Assembly: GCF_021531695.1 (NCBI RefSeq)
Contig: NZ_JADYUI010000006.1
Coordinates: 62,001 to 126,000 of the forward strand
From: Roseburia hominis
GTDB taxonomy: Bacteria > Bacillota > Clostridia > Lachnospirales > Lachnospiraceae
Direction of reading: 5' to 3'
Length of the DNA: 64,000 bases
Position numbers and translations under genes: made by a program. Positions 44,375 through 53,060 of the stretch are shown piece after piece; within the stretch, counting starts at the first letter, position 1; the number at the start of each line of letters is the position of its first letter. The notes beneath the pieces are model-generated. The model had not been told where the DNA came from. It searched no databases and saw nothing but the letters and a program-made list of their open reading frames with translations.

Positions 44375-44575
44375 TTATTTCATGCCGTATTTCTTATTAA
44401 ACTGTTCAATACGTCCACGTGCCTGATTTGCTTTCTGCTGTCCTGTATAGAAAGGATGGCATTTAGAACAAATTTCTACGTGAAGTTCCGGTTTTGTAGA
44501 ACCTGTAACGAATGTATTTCCACAGTTACATGTAACAGTTGCCTGATAATACTCTGGATGTATTCCTTCTCTCAT
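44375..44575 (-). CDS. rpmE: 50S ribosomal protein L31
   Basis: A 66-aa L31 of the zinc-binding (C+) type, with cysteines in TCNCGN and [12 protein letters not shown]. The start [14 protein letters not shown] at 44575 is the family's usual N-terminus and has AGAGGTG upstream. It lies directly downstream of rho, a common arrangement, and ends at a strong terminator. Confidence 0.97.
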   Translation of the reverse strand: MREGIHPEYYQATVTCNCGNTFVTGSTKPELHVEICSKCHPFYTGQQKANQARGRIEQFNKKYGMK

Positions 44576-44653
44576 GATTTTCACCTCTTCATTTTTCTTT
44601 CCGATAAACAGCTTTATTATTGTAGCACACAAAGCCCTAAGATGCAAGCTTTT

Positions 44654-46021
44654 TTATAGGATTTTCTTTTTCTTTACGGTCTGCACATATTCCTTATTAT
44701 TTTTCGTGCGGACAAACATATTTAAAATGCTCTCCACCGCTTCATCGGTACGCATTCCATTAATTGCCTTACGCATAATATAAACAGCTTCCTGTTCTTC
44801 CTTATCTAAGAGTAAATCCTCTCTTCTGGTACCGGACTTTGTAATATCAAGTGCAGGGAATACTCTTTTTTCCGAAAGCTTTCTGTCTAACACAAGCTCC
44901 ATATTACCGGTTCCTTTGAATTCTTCGTATACCACATCATCCATCTTGCTTCCGGTATCTACCAGTGCTGTTGCAAGCACGGTAAGACTTCCGCCTTCCC
45001 GCATATTTCTGGCTGCACCAAAGAAACGTTTTGGCATATGAAGTGCCGCCGGGTCAAGACCACCAGATAAAGTACGACCACTTGGCGGAACTGTAAGATT
45101 ATATGCTCTTGCAAGTCTTGTGATGCTGTCAAGTAAAATCACCACATCCTTTTTATGCTCTACCAGACGCTTTGCACGCTCGATTACCATTTCTGATACA
45201 CGCTTATGATGCTCCGGCAATTCATCAAAGGTCGAATAAATAACTTCCACATTCTTTCCCTCGATTGCCTCTTTGATGTCTGTAACTTCCTCCGGTCTCT
45301 CATCAATCAGAAGGATGATCACATGCATCTCAGGATTGTTCTTCACGATTGATTTTGCTATCTGCTTTAACAGAGTGGTTTTACCGGCTTTTGGCGGAGA
45401 CACGATCATTCCTCTCTGTCCTTTTCCAATTGGAGAAACCAGATCCACAATACGCATTGCGACACTTCCTCCCGGTGTCTCTAAACGCAGCCGCTCATTT
45501 GGAAAAATTGGTGTTAAATCCTCAAAATTCTTTCTTTTCATTGCTTCCGACGGATGACAGCCATTGATGGATGTAATGTAAAGCAATGCACTGAATTTCT
45601 CTGACTGTGATTTTATTCTTGTATTTCCGGAAATAATATCACCCGTTTTTAAATTGAATTTACGAATCTGCGAAGGAGAAACATAAACATCATTTTCTCC
45701 CGGAAGATAATTTTCACAACGAATAAATCCGTACCCGTCCGGCATAACCTCTAAAATTCCATGCGCACGAATACCACTGTCTAATTCTTTTGCATCATCT
45801 CTTGCAGTTTCTTCTTTCTTTGCCGGCGCCTGTTTTTCCTCTTTTGGCTTTACCGGTTCCTGCTTTTCTTCTTTGGGCTTTGACGCCTCCTGTTTTTCAT
45901 CTTCTGCCACCATAACATCAATTAATTCTGCCTTTTTTAATCCGGACAGATTTTTCAGTCCTCTTGACTTTGCAAGATCACGTAAAACAGCGGCAGACAG
46001 GCTTTCATACTTTTCTCTCAT
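44654..46021 (-). CDS. rho: Transcription termination factor Rho
   Basis: A 455-aa hexameric RNA helicase that ends untranslated transcription. Domains: N-terminal SAP-like helices ([31 protein letters not shown]), a charged insertion rich in KPKEEKQ repeats (about residues 45-75), the cold-shock RNA-binding domain ([37 protein letters not shown]), then the ATPase with Walker [15 protein letters not shown], Walker [16 protein letters not shown] and the Q-loop [26 protein letters not shown] precedes the ATG. It faces the divergent malic enzyme gene. Confidence 0.97.
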   Translation of the reverse strand: MREKYESLSAAVLRDLAKSRGLKNLSGLKKAELIDVMVAEDEKQEASKPKEEKQEPVKPKEEKQAPAKKEETARDDAKELDSGIRAHGILEVMPDGYGFIRCENYLPGENDVYVSPSQIRKFNLKTGDIISGNTRIKSQSEKFSALLYITSINGCHPSEAMKRKNFEDLTPIFPNERLRLETPGGSVAMRIVDLVSPIGKGQRGMIVSPPKAGKTTLLKQIAKSIVKNNPEMHVIILLIDERPEEVTDIKEAIEGKNVEVIYSTFDELPEHHKRVSEMVIERAKRLVEHKKDVVILLDSITRLARAYNLTVPPSGRTLSGGLDPAALHMPKRFFGAARNMREGGSLTVLATALVDTGSKMDDVVYEEFKGTGNMELVLDRKLSEKRVFPALDITKSGTRREDLLLDKEEQEAVYIMRKAINGMRTDEAVESILNMFVRTKNNKEYVQTVKKKKIL

Positions 46022-46215
46022 ATATATTTTATATCTCCTTACCTATTATCTTTTCATATGTGGGAATCAAAAATAAGAATTTCAATCAGACTCGATTATT
46101 GCTATTATACCTCTTTCTTTCCAAAATAGAAAGTCTTATTTTTCTTGATTTGTGATTTTTATAATGTTATGATTATTTCGTTATAAATGAGTCTTACATA
46201 AAAGGAGTCTTACAT

Positions 46216-47367
46216 ATGGATAATAAGGAAAAAGCATTACAGCTTCATGAAAAATGGAACGGAAAATTAGAAACAGTGTCAAAAACTCCGGTAAAAACCA
46301 GAGAAGATTTAGCACTTTGCTATACACCGGGTGTCGCAGAACCGTGTAAGGTGATTGCAAAAGACCCTTCTGCCGCTTACACCTATACTATGAAAGCCAA
46401 CACCGTTGCTGTCATATCAGACGGAAGTGCCGTTCTCGGTCTTGGAAATATCGGACCATACGCAGCCATGCCTGTTATGGAGGGAAAATGCGTTTTATTC
46501 AAAGAATTCGGCAACGTAAATGCTGTTCCAATCTGCTTAGATACACAGGACACAGAAGAAATTATTAAAACCGTAAAAAATATTGCTCCTGCTTTCGGTG
46601 GGATTAACTTAGAGGATATTTCTGCCCCACGTTGTTTCGAAATCGAAACCCGTCTAAATGAAATGCTTGATATTCCGGTATTTCATGATGACCAGCATGG
46701 TACCGCCATCGTCGTTCTTGCAGGTATCATCAATGGGCTTCGTGTCACCGGAAAGAAAAAAGAAGACTGCAGGGTCGTAGTAAATGGTGCCGGATCTGCC
46801 GGAATTGCCATCACAAAACTTTTACTCACTTATGGATTTAAGTATGTGACCATGTGTGATCGTCTCGGTATCATTGGCCCGGATTATCCAGATCTTAACT
46901 GGATGCAAAAGGAAATGACCAAGGTTACGAACTTAGACCGTGCTACCGGAACTTTGGCTGATGCCTTAAAAGGCGCTGATATTTTTGTTGGTGTTTCCGC
47001 TCCTAATATCGTAAGTTCCGAAATGGTTGCTTCCATGAACAAAGACTCCATTCTTTTTGCCATGGCAAACCCGGTTCCTGAAATCATGCCGGACGTTGCA
47101 AGAGCCGCAGGTGCCCGCGTTGTCGGAACTGGTCGCAGTGACTTCCCTAATCAGGTCAACAATGTAGTTGCATTTCCTGGTATTTTTAAGGGGGCTTTGG
47201 AAGGACATGCAACAAAGATTACCGAAGAAATGAAGCTCGCTGCTGCTGAAGCCATCGCCGGTCTTGTTTCCGATGAAGAATTAAATGACGAGTTCATTAT
47301 GCCGGAGGCATTCGATCCTCGTGTTGCTGATGTCGTAAGTCAGGCGGTAAAATCACATATTCACTAG
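46216..47367 (+). CDS. NAD(P)-dependent malic enzyme
   Basis: A 383-aa short-form malic enzyme that decarboxylates malate to pyruvate. The N-terminal region has VSKTPVKTREDLALCYTPGVAEPC. The catalytic lysine lies in MKANTVAVISDGSAVLGLGNIG or nearby, metal ligands in EDISAPRCFEIE and FHDDQHGTAIV, and the dinucleotide fold in VVVNGAGSAGIAITKLLL. It would feed pyruvate to the nifJ products. AAAGGAG precedes the ATG. A direct repeat GAGTCTTACAT occurs at 46190 and 46206. Confidence 0.94.
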   Translation: MDNKEKALQLHEKWNGKLETVSKTPVKTREDLALCYTPGVAEPCKVIAKDPSAAYTYTMKANTVAVISDGSAVLGLGNIGPYAAMPVMEGKCVLFKEFGNVNAVPICLDTQDTEEIIKTVKNIAPAFGGINLEDISAPRCFEIETRLNEMLDIPVFHDDQHGTAIVVLAGIINGLRVTGKKKEDCRVVVNGAGSAGIAITKLLLTYGFKYVTMCDRLGIIGPDYPDLNWMQKEMTKVTNLDRATGTLADALKGADIFVGVSAPNIVSSEMVASMNKDSILFAMANPVPEIMPDVARAAGARVVGTGRSDFPNQVNNVVAFPGIFKGALEGHATKITEEMKLAAAEAIAGLVSDEELNDEFIMPEAFDPRVADVVSQAVKSHIH

Positions 47368-47378
47368 GATAAACCTTT

Positions 47379-48368
47379 ATGTTTTTTGAATATTCAGATA
47401 ATAGAGAGAAGATTCCCGATATCGTTTCCCATACAAAATTACCGGATTTCTGGAATGGGAAACGGTATTATTCTTTGGACGCATACTTAAAACACACTTA
47501 TGGTGAAAAGATGTACAAACTTTCCCTAAATGGCGGTATGACCTGTCCGAATCGTGACGGAACACTCGGGAAACGCGGTTGTATTTTTTGCAGTGCCGGC
47601 GGGAGCGGTGATTTCGCTGCTCCTGCTTCTCTTAGTATTTCAGATCAAATTGAGACAGCAAAGCGAAACATCAGTTCCAAGGTTTCCTGTAATAAATATA
47701 TTGCTTATTTTCAGGCATTTACCAATACTTATGCACCGGTTTCTTACCTTAGGAAAATTTTTATGGAAGCAATCACTAATCCGGATATTGCGATTTTATC
47801 TATTGCCACCCGACCGGACTGTCTGGATTCAGATGTAATTTCCTTACTTTCTGAATTAAATGAAATAAAACCTGTCTGGATAGAACTTGGTCTTCAGACC
47901 ATTCATCCAAAGACATCAAATTTTATTCGAAGCGGATTTTCTCTGTCAGACTTTGAATCTTCTGTCTTTGCACTGCATAATTCAGGTATTAAGGTAATTG
48001 CCCATGTAATCCTTGGTTTGCCGAATGAAACCCCTGATATGATGCTTGACTCAGTATCTTATCTCGGAAAACTTTCCATTTTTGGTATAAAGCTCCAGCT
48101 TTTGCATATTTTAAAAGGGACAGACCTCTGTACATATTACGAGAAGCATCCCTTTCCTGTCTTCACCCTTACGGAATACTGCGATATCATTGCTGCCTGC
48201 TTAGAATTATTACCACCACAAATGGTCATTCACCGCATCACCGGAGACGGACCTAAAAATTTACTTGTTGCACCGCTTTGGAGTGGAAACAAAAAACAGG
48301 TATTAAATCAGATTCAAAAAAATTTGAAAGAGAAAAACACCTGGCAAGGTCGATTATTCAATAATTAA
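47379..48368 (+). CDS. TIGR01212-type radical SAM protein (YtqA/YhcC-like)
   Basis: A 329-aa radical SAM protein. The cluster motif is unusual for the class but standard for this family: LNGGMTCPNRDGTLGKRGCIFCSAGGSGDF. Further blocks are YFQAFTNTYAPVSYLR, SIATRPDCLD and WIELGLQTIHPKTSNFI, then VIAHVILGLPNET. The family is broadly conserved and its substrate is thought to be tRNA or another small target, but this is not settled. It lies 11 nt after the malic enzyme gene. Confidence 0.92.
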   Translation: MFFEYSDNREKIPDIVSHTKLPDFWNGKRYYSLDAYLKHTYGEKMYKLSLNGGMTCPNRDGTLGKRGCIFCSAGGSGDFAAPASLSISDQIETAKRNISSKVSCNKYIAYFQAFTNTYAPVSYLRKIFMEAITNPDIAILSIATRPDCLDSDVISLLSELNEIKPVWIELGLQTIHPKTSNFIRSGFSLSDFESSVFALHNSGIKVIAHVILGLPNETPDMMLDSVSYLGKLSIFGIKLQLLHILKGTDLCTYYEKHPFPVFTLTEYCDIIAACLELLPPQMVIHRITGDGPKNLLVAPLWSGNKKQVLNQIQKNLKEKNTWQGRLFNN

Positions 48369-48383
48369 AAAGGAGTTGTTACA

Positions 48384-48899
48384 ATGGCTGAACCTTTCAC
48401 CTTATATAAATTAATCGTTTTATATATGTTGGATAAAGTAGATTTTCCTTTAAGTAACACACAGATTTCCGATTTCTTTTTGGAAAAAGAGTACACAAAT
48501 TATTTTACATTACAGCAGGTCATGCATGACCTGATAGATACAAATTTAATCCGCACAGAGTCCACACACAGTAATACCCAGTATTCTATTACTCCTGCCG
48601 GAACGGAAACCTTAGCGTTTTTTCATGACAAGATTTCTCCTGCCATTCAAAATGACGTCTTACATTATTTTGATGAAAACAAAATGGAATTAAAAAACGA
48701 AAACTCTGTTCTTTCTGATTTTTATAAGACAACCAACAACGAATATGCCGTACGCTGTCAGTTAAAAGAAAAAGGAATCTCCCGCATCGATCTGACTCTT
48801 ACCGTTCACACAAAAGAGCAGGCAGAAGCCATCTGCAACAACTGGAAAGATCAAACTGCAGAAGTCTATGCCTACCTTATGGAACTTCTTTTAAAATAA
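48384..48899 (+). CDS. DUF4364 family protein
   Basis: A 171-aa protein of a clostridial family of unknown function. The N-terminal half looks like a winged helix (TLYKLIVLYMLDKVDFPLSNTQISDFFLEKEYTNYFTLQQVMHDLIDTNLI), then a beta-hairpin (HSNTQYSITPAGTETLAFF) and an alpha/beta domain. It may be a transcription factor, an inference from the fold. AAGGAG precedes the ATG, 15 nt after the radical SAM gene. It converges on the flavin reductase gene. Confidence 0.88.
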   Translation: MAEPFTLYKLIVLYMLDKVDFPLSNTQISDFFLEKEYTNYFTLQQVMHDLIDTNLIRTESTHSNTQYSITPAGTETLAFFHDKISPAIQNDVLHYFDENKMELKNENSVLSDFYKTTNNEYAVRCQLKEKGISRIDLTLTVHTKEQAEAICNNWKDQTAEVYAYLMELLLK

Positions 48900-48907
48900 C
48901 AAACGTA

Positions 48908-49498
48908 TTATTTTTTTCGTTTCTTTTTTCCTGTTTTTTTCTTTTCTATGCTGTAGCCAAATTTTCCAAGTTTCTCGCCAAGCAGAAAATATTCACCGTG
49001 GGAATAGGTAATAAGGTCTGCAGCATTTAAATCAAACTTTCCATTCTCTTTCATATATGCTTCATCCACATGAACTGCCAGTACATCCGCCAAAAACATA
49101 TGGTGAGAACCCAGTTCCTTACACTCTCTCACCTGACACTCAATATTTACCGGGCTTTCTTTAATGAGTGGCACCTTTACCTTTTCTGCCTGTTCTTTCG
49201 TCAAATGCATTTCTTTAAACTTATCTACCTCCCTGCCTGATTTTACTCCGCAGTAGTCCGTTGCAAATGCAAGTTTTTTATTTGTTAAATTTATCACAAA
49301 TTCACCGGTCTCTTTTATCATATGGTAAGAATAACGCTCCGGTCGAACAGAAATCGACACCATCGGTGGATTTGTACATACGGTTCCTGCCCATGCAACT
49401 GTGATGATATTGTCGTTTCCTTCCCGATCCGAAACACTTACCATGACCGCCGGCAGGGGATAAAGCATATTCCCCGGTTTCCATGTTTGTTTTCCCAT
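48908..49498 (-). CDS. Flavin reductase family protein
   Basis: A 196-aa FMN-binding split-barrel protein. The flavin site is around NIITVAWAGTVCTNPPMVSISVRPERYSYHMI and EFVINLTNKKLAFATDYCGVKSGREVDKF, as in clostridial flavoredoxin-like proteins. The C-terminus ends in a lysine run (EKKKTGKKKRKK). It probably passes electrons with FMN; the partner is unknown. AAGGAG precedes the ATG. Confidence 0.9.
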   Translation of the reverse strand: MGKQTWKPGNMLYPLPAVMVSVSDREGNDNIITVAWAGTVCTNPPMVSISVRPERYSYHMIKETGEFVINLTNKKLAFATDYCGVKSGREVDKFKEMHLTKEQAEKVKVPLIKESPVNIECQVRECKELGSHHMFLADVLAVHVDEAYMKENGKFDLNAADLITYSHGEYFLLGEKLGKFGYSIEKKKTGKKKRKK

Positions 49499-49518
49499 AA
49501 AATCTCCTTTTCAATAAG

Positions 49519-50457
49519 CTAATCCACGCAGCTTTTGTTCCGCTTTCTTTCTTTTCGGGTTCTAAGTGGAACCTGAGCTAAAATAATTGCCAAAAACATA
49601 ACAATACAACCCCATATTTCCCGTTTTGACAACCTCTGGTTCAAAATAAGCCAGCCTGATATTGCTGATACGACAGACTCCAAGCTCATGATTAAAGATG
49701 CAATCACAGGATTTAAATCCTTTTGTCCTACCACCTGTAAGGTATATGCAAGTCCACTGGATATCACTCCGGCATACAGAATCGGCCGATAAGCTGCCAT
49801 GATCTCTGCCATGCTCGGCTGTTCCGTAAGAATCATCCCAATTAATGCTAAAAATCCACACACAAAAAACTGGATACAGGAAAGCTTGACGCTGTCTACC
49901 AATGGTGAAAAATGATCGACGCACAAAATATGTAACGCAAATGTAAAGGCACATAACAATAGCACCACATCATAACCATTGAAAAAGAATTGATTTTCTT
50001 TCATGCATAAAAGATACAATCCAATCAGTGCAACTACCACACTCACCCACAATTGTACTCCCGCCTTTCTCTTGAAAAAAATTCCCAAAAGCGGAACCAA
50101 TACGATATAGAGTGCCGTAATAAAGGCTGCTTTTCCAACACTGGTGCCTGTCACTCCAAACTGTTGAAACGTAGATGCAACCATGAGTAAAATTCCACAG
50201 CAGATGCCCCCTGACATAAGCTGCGTTTTTCCCTCTTTGGTACGATTTTCTATTACAATCTCTTTCTTCTTTTTCTTTTTTTGCTCTAAAAAAACAATCA
50301 CAGGCAATAAGACAACTCCACCAATGGTAAAACGAATCCCATTAAACGTAAAGGGCTTAATATAGTCCATCGCAACACTTTGCGCGACAAAAGATGTTCC
50401 CCAAATGATTGCTGTCAAAAATAGCAATAATGAATTACGGATCTGATGCGGTTTCAT
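49519..50457 (-). CDS. EamA/DMT family transporter
   Basis: A 312-aa membrane protein with ten predicted segments in two EamA repeats (NSLLLFLTAIIWGTSFVAQSVAM... and CAFTFALHILCVDHF...SSGLAYTLQVVGQKDLNPVIASLIMSLESVVSAISGWLILNQ). The family exports or imports metabolites such as amino acids; the substrate is unknown. A lysine-rich loop (EQKKKKKKEIVIE) lies after the second segment. AGAAGGAGAG precedes the ATG. Confidence 0.93.
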   Translation of the reverse strand: MKPHQIRNSLLLFLTAIIWGTSFVAQSVAMDYIKPFTFNGIRFTIGGVVLLPVIVFLEQKKKKKKEIVIENRTKEGKTQLMSGGICCGILLMVASTFQQFGVTGTSVGKAAFITALYIVLVPLLGIFFKRKAGVQLWVSVVVALIGLYLLCMKENQFFFNGYDVVLLLCAFTFALHILCVDHFSPLVDSVKLSCIQFFVCGFLALIGMILTEQPSMAEIMAAYRPILYAGVISSGLAYTLQVVGQKDLNPVIASLIMSLESVVSAISGWLILNQRLSKREIWGCIVMFLAIILAQVPLRTRKERKRNKSCVD

Positions 50458-50540
50458 AAATTCTCTCCTTCTAATACAAACTATGCGCCTTATCTCACGA
50501 AGTACTTTTTATTGTATCGAAAATTTCCTCACTACTCGTG

Positions 50541-50571
50541 AAAAAAAAAGAGTGCCCTTCAGGCACTCTTT
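50541..50571 (-). terminator. Terminator of the pyrophosphatase gene
   Basis: AAAGAGTGCC pairs with GGCACTCTTT around a five-nt loop; nine T follow on the minus strand. It lies 8 nt past the stop codon. Confidence 0.9.
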
Positions 50572-50578
50572 GGATTTT

Positions 50579-52222
50579 CTACTGAATTGCTGTCATAAAT
50601 ACCGGTATTACCTGTTTCTTTCTGGAAACAACACCCTTTAAGGTATAGGAATCATTTGTCTTCTTCTCATGATATCCTGCTTCCATCACCTGATCTGCTC
50701 CTTCACCGGCACAAACCATATATGTTGTCTCCTCTAAAATGTCCGTCAACATCATAAATACCATATTAAGCTTTTTCTCTTCCAATACCGTATCCATATA
50801 TGCGATGATGTCTCCTTTAATGGAGTCTAACTCTTCTGCACCCATGGCACTGATCTGTCCAACACCAAAATCTTTTCCTGCTGCATTGAACTTTTTGAAA
50901 TCCTGGAAGAAAATTTCTTCTGTCGTCTTAGACGCAAAATCACTTCCCGCACGGAACATATTTTTTGCATGTGTCTCAATATCTACATTTGCAATTTTAG
51001 CAAGCTCTTCTGCTGCCGCTTTATCAACCGGGGTACATGTCGGAGAACGGAACATCAACGTATCTGATAAAATTGCAGATAACATTAAACCTGCCTCTTT
51101 CTTTGTGATTTCTTCTCCCTGCTCCCTGTACATCTGGTATACAATCGTTCCGGTACAACCAAGTGGCTGATTTCTAAAATAGATTGGACCTGAAGTTTCT
51201 AAATCTGCAATTCTATGATGATCAATAATCTCTACTACATCTGCTCCGTCGATTCCATCTACTGTCTGACCCTTTTCGTTATGATCAACCAAAATAAGCT
51301 GCTTCTTCTTCATATTAAGCAGACTGCTTCTTGAAATCATGCCAACATAAAATCCCTTCTCATCCAAAACCGGGAAATTTCTATGGCGAACCTTAGCCAT
51401 CTCCTCCTTAACATCTTCCACATAATCCTCTAAACGGAACGTAATCAGATTTTCTTTTTTCATGAAGCATGCAATTGGCATACTCTGATTAATTAAGCGT
51501 GCTGCCGTAAATGTATCAAACGGAGTGCTGATGATAACGCAATTCTTTTCCTTTGCAAGTGCCAGTACTTCATCGGAAACCTCTGTTCCTGCACAAATCA
51601 ACATACAACCGGCATTTAATTCCAATGCATACTTCTGTGCTTCGGTACGATTTGCCAGAATAACAAAATCTCCTGCACTGATATATTCTTTCATGACTTC
51701 TACATCACCGGATGCAACTGTTACCTTACCGGTTTCAAAGCAGGCATCTACATCGCCATTTAAAAGCTTTCCTTCCATAATCTCAACAATATTCTTATAT
51801 GGTGTTTTGGCTTTTGCCAACATATGATTATCATAAACATCCATATAAGAGGTTGCAATATCACTCGTCACAATAAGACCTTCCAATTTATTTTCATCAG
51901 TTACAATCGGAAGTGTTGCAACATTCAGATTCTTCATCAGCTCCCATGCATGTTTCATGGAAATACTGTGGTCCACGCCCTCGGTCTTTCGGATTTCGAT
52001 ATCCTTCACCTGTGCTCCTGCATCTGTTACAAGTTCCGGTGCCTGCACTCCAAAATAGTCAAGCGCATACTGTGTTTCGCTGCTTACTGCACCGGCACGT
52101 TTTGCCACATATTTTCCGGCTTCTTTACGATTCTTCAATTCTGCATATGCAAGGGCTGAACAAATAGAATCCGTATCCGGATTTTTGTGTCCCACTACCC
52201 ATACTTTTGTCTGTTCACTCAT
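50579..52222 (-). CDS. ppaC: CBS-domain manganese-dependent inorganic pyrophosphatase
   Basis: A 547-aa family II pyrophosphatase with a regulatory insert. The DHH catalytic parts are GHKNPDTDSICSALAYAELKN at the start and VEIIDHHRIADLET further on; the DHHA2 domain ends the protein. Between them are a CBS domain (VATLPIVTDENKLEGLIVTSDIATSYMD), a DRTGG domain (about 125-240) and a second CBS motif (RHRNFPVLDEKGFYVGMISRSSLLNM). In characterised homologues adenine nucleotides tune activity through these inserts. AGAGGTAAG precedes the ATG. Confidence 0.95.
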   Translation of the reverse strand: MSEQTKVWVVGHKNPDTDSICSALAYAELKNRKEAGKYVAKRAGAVSSETQYALDYFGVQAPELVTDAGAQVKDIEIRKTEGVDHSISMKHAWELMKNLNVATLPIVTDENKLEGLIVTSDIATSYMDVYDNHMLAKAKTPYKNIVEIMEGKLLNGDVDACFETGKVTVASGDVEVMKEYISAGDFVILANRTEAQKYALELNAGCMLICAGTEVSDEVLALAKEKNCVIISTPFDTFTAARLINQSMPIACFMKKENLITFRLEDYVEDVKEEMAKVRHRNFPVLDEKGFYVGMISRSSLLNMKKKQLILVDHNEKGQTVDGIDGADVVEIIDHHRIADLETSGPIYFRNQPLGCTGTIVYQMYREQGEEITKKEAGLMLSAILSDTLMFRSPTCTPVDKAAAEELAKIANVDIETHAKNMFRAGSDFASKTTEEIFFQDFKKFNAAGKDFGVGQISAMGAEELDSIKGDIIAYMDTVLEEKKLNMVFMMLTDILEETTYMVCAGEGADQVMEAGYHEKKTNDSYTLKGVVSRKKQVIPVFMTAIQ

Positions 52223-52254
52223 TTTACTTACCTCTTACTTATCTATTATTTTAT

Positions 52255-52287
52255 GTAAAGCGGACATTCACAATCCGCTTCGCTACT
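52255..52287 (-). repeat. GTAAAGCGGACATTC repeat, copy 3, forming a hairpin
   Basis: AAGCGGA (52258-52264) pairs with TCCGCTT (52274-52280). The hairpin lies between the coiled-coil gene and ppaC and could act as a terminator, although only TTTAC follows. It shares its 15-mer with 22280 and 40226. Confidence 0.6.
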
Positions 52288-52315
52288 TGCTTTTTACTCT
52301 TCCATGCTCTAAAGA

Positions 52316-52978
52316 TTAAAAGAATACTCCAAGCTGATATAAAATAAACCCTATTAATACGATGAAATTAATAATCGAAAACCATGCCAGGCATTTTACA
52401 TAAGACTTTATGTTTCCCATGCTTTGAATGGTTTCTTCTGTCTTATCCAGCTGCTCCTTCATCTCGTCAAATAAAGTCTGGATATTCCGATAACAAGTCA
52501 CATTCTCTTCATGCACCTTTTCCGCGATTTCTGTCTTAGTCCCGGAAAACTCTTCCTGCATATTTGTCACAATGGTCTTCATCTCAGAAACCTTCTGGTC
52601 ATTCAAAGAGACACTGGTATCCATGGTTTCCTTTAACGTATCACCAAGCTTGTCCATCTTATCTTCAACCTGTAAAACCAGGTCATGAATCTGACCTTCT
52701 ACCGTCTGCTGTAATTTATCCGCTTCCTGCTGTTTTTCATCCAGGATATTCTGCAGGCGCTCTGCCTTTCCTTCGCGCTCATCGACCAGATTCTGCAATT
52801 CTCTTACCTTGCTCTCTCTGGCGGTCACTAATGCTTGAAGCTGCTTTGCTTTTTCTCTGAATTCATCAATCTGACTTAATAAAAAATCTTCTTTTTCCAC
52901 CTGCGTTCGTATCCTCTCTTTCTTTGATTTATCCTGATGGTAACGGTTCTCTTTCAAATTCTTTAAGAAACGCATCAT
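52316..52978 (-). CDS. Tail-anchored coiled-coil protein
   Basis: A 220-aa protein I cannot assign. Residues about 28-185 are one long coiled coil, with repeated phrases ARESKVRELQNLVDEREGKAERLQNILDEKQQEADKLQQTV and LDKTEETIQSM. A single C-terminal membrane segment follows (CLAWFSIINFIVLIGFILYQLGVFF), so the coil would face the cytoplasm. The N-terminus is basic. It may be a membrane-linked structural or scaffold protein; no partner is evident. GGGGAGG precedes the start. Confidence 0.8.
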   Translation of the reverse strand: MMRFLKNLKENRYHQDKSKKERIRTQVEKEDFLLSQIDEFREKAKQLQALVTARESKVRELQNLVDEREGKAERLQNILDEKQQEADKLQQTVEGQIHDLVLQVEDKMDKLGDTLKETMDTSVSLNDQKVSEMKTIVTNMQEEFSGTKTEIAEKVHEENVTCYRNIQTLFDEMKEQLDKTEETIQSMGNIKSYVKCLAWFSIINFIVLIGFILYQLGVFF

Positions 52979-53060
52979 AAGCGATTCCTCCCCATTTACC
53001 TACTACTTCACACTGTCTTTTCATTCTATCATTAACCACCTTTTTTGTAAATATCTCCAC

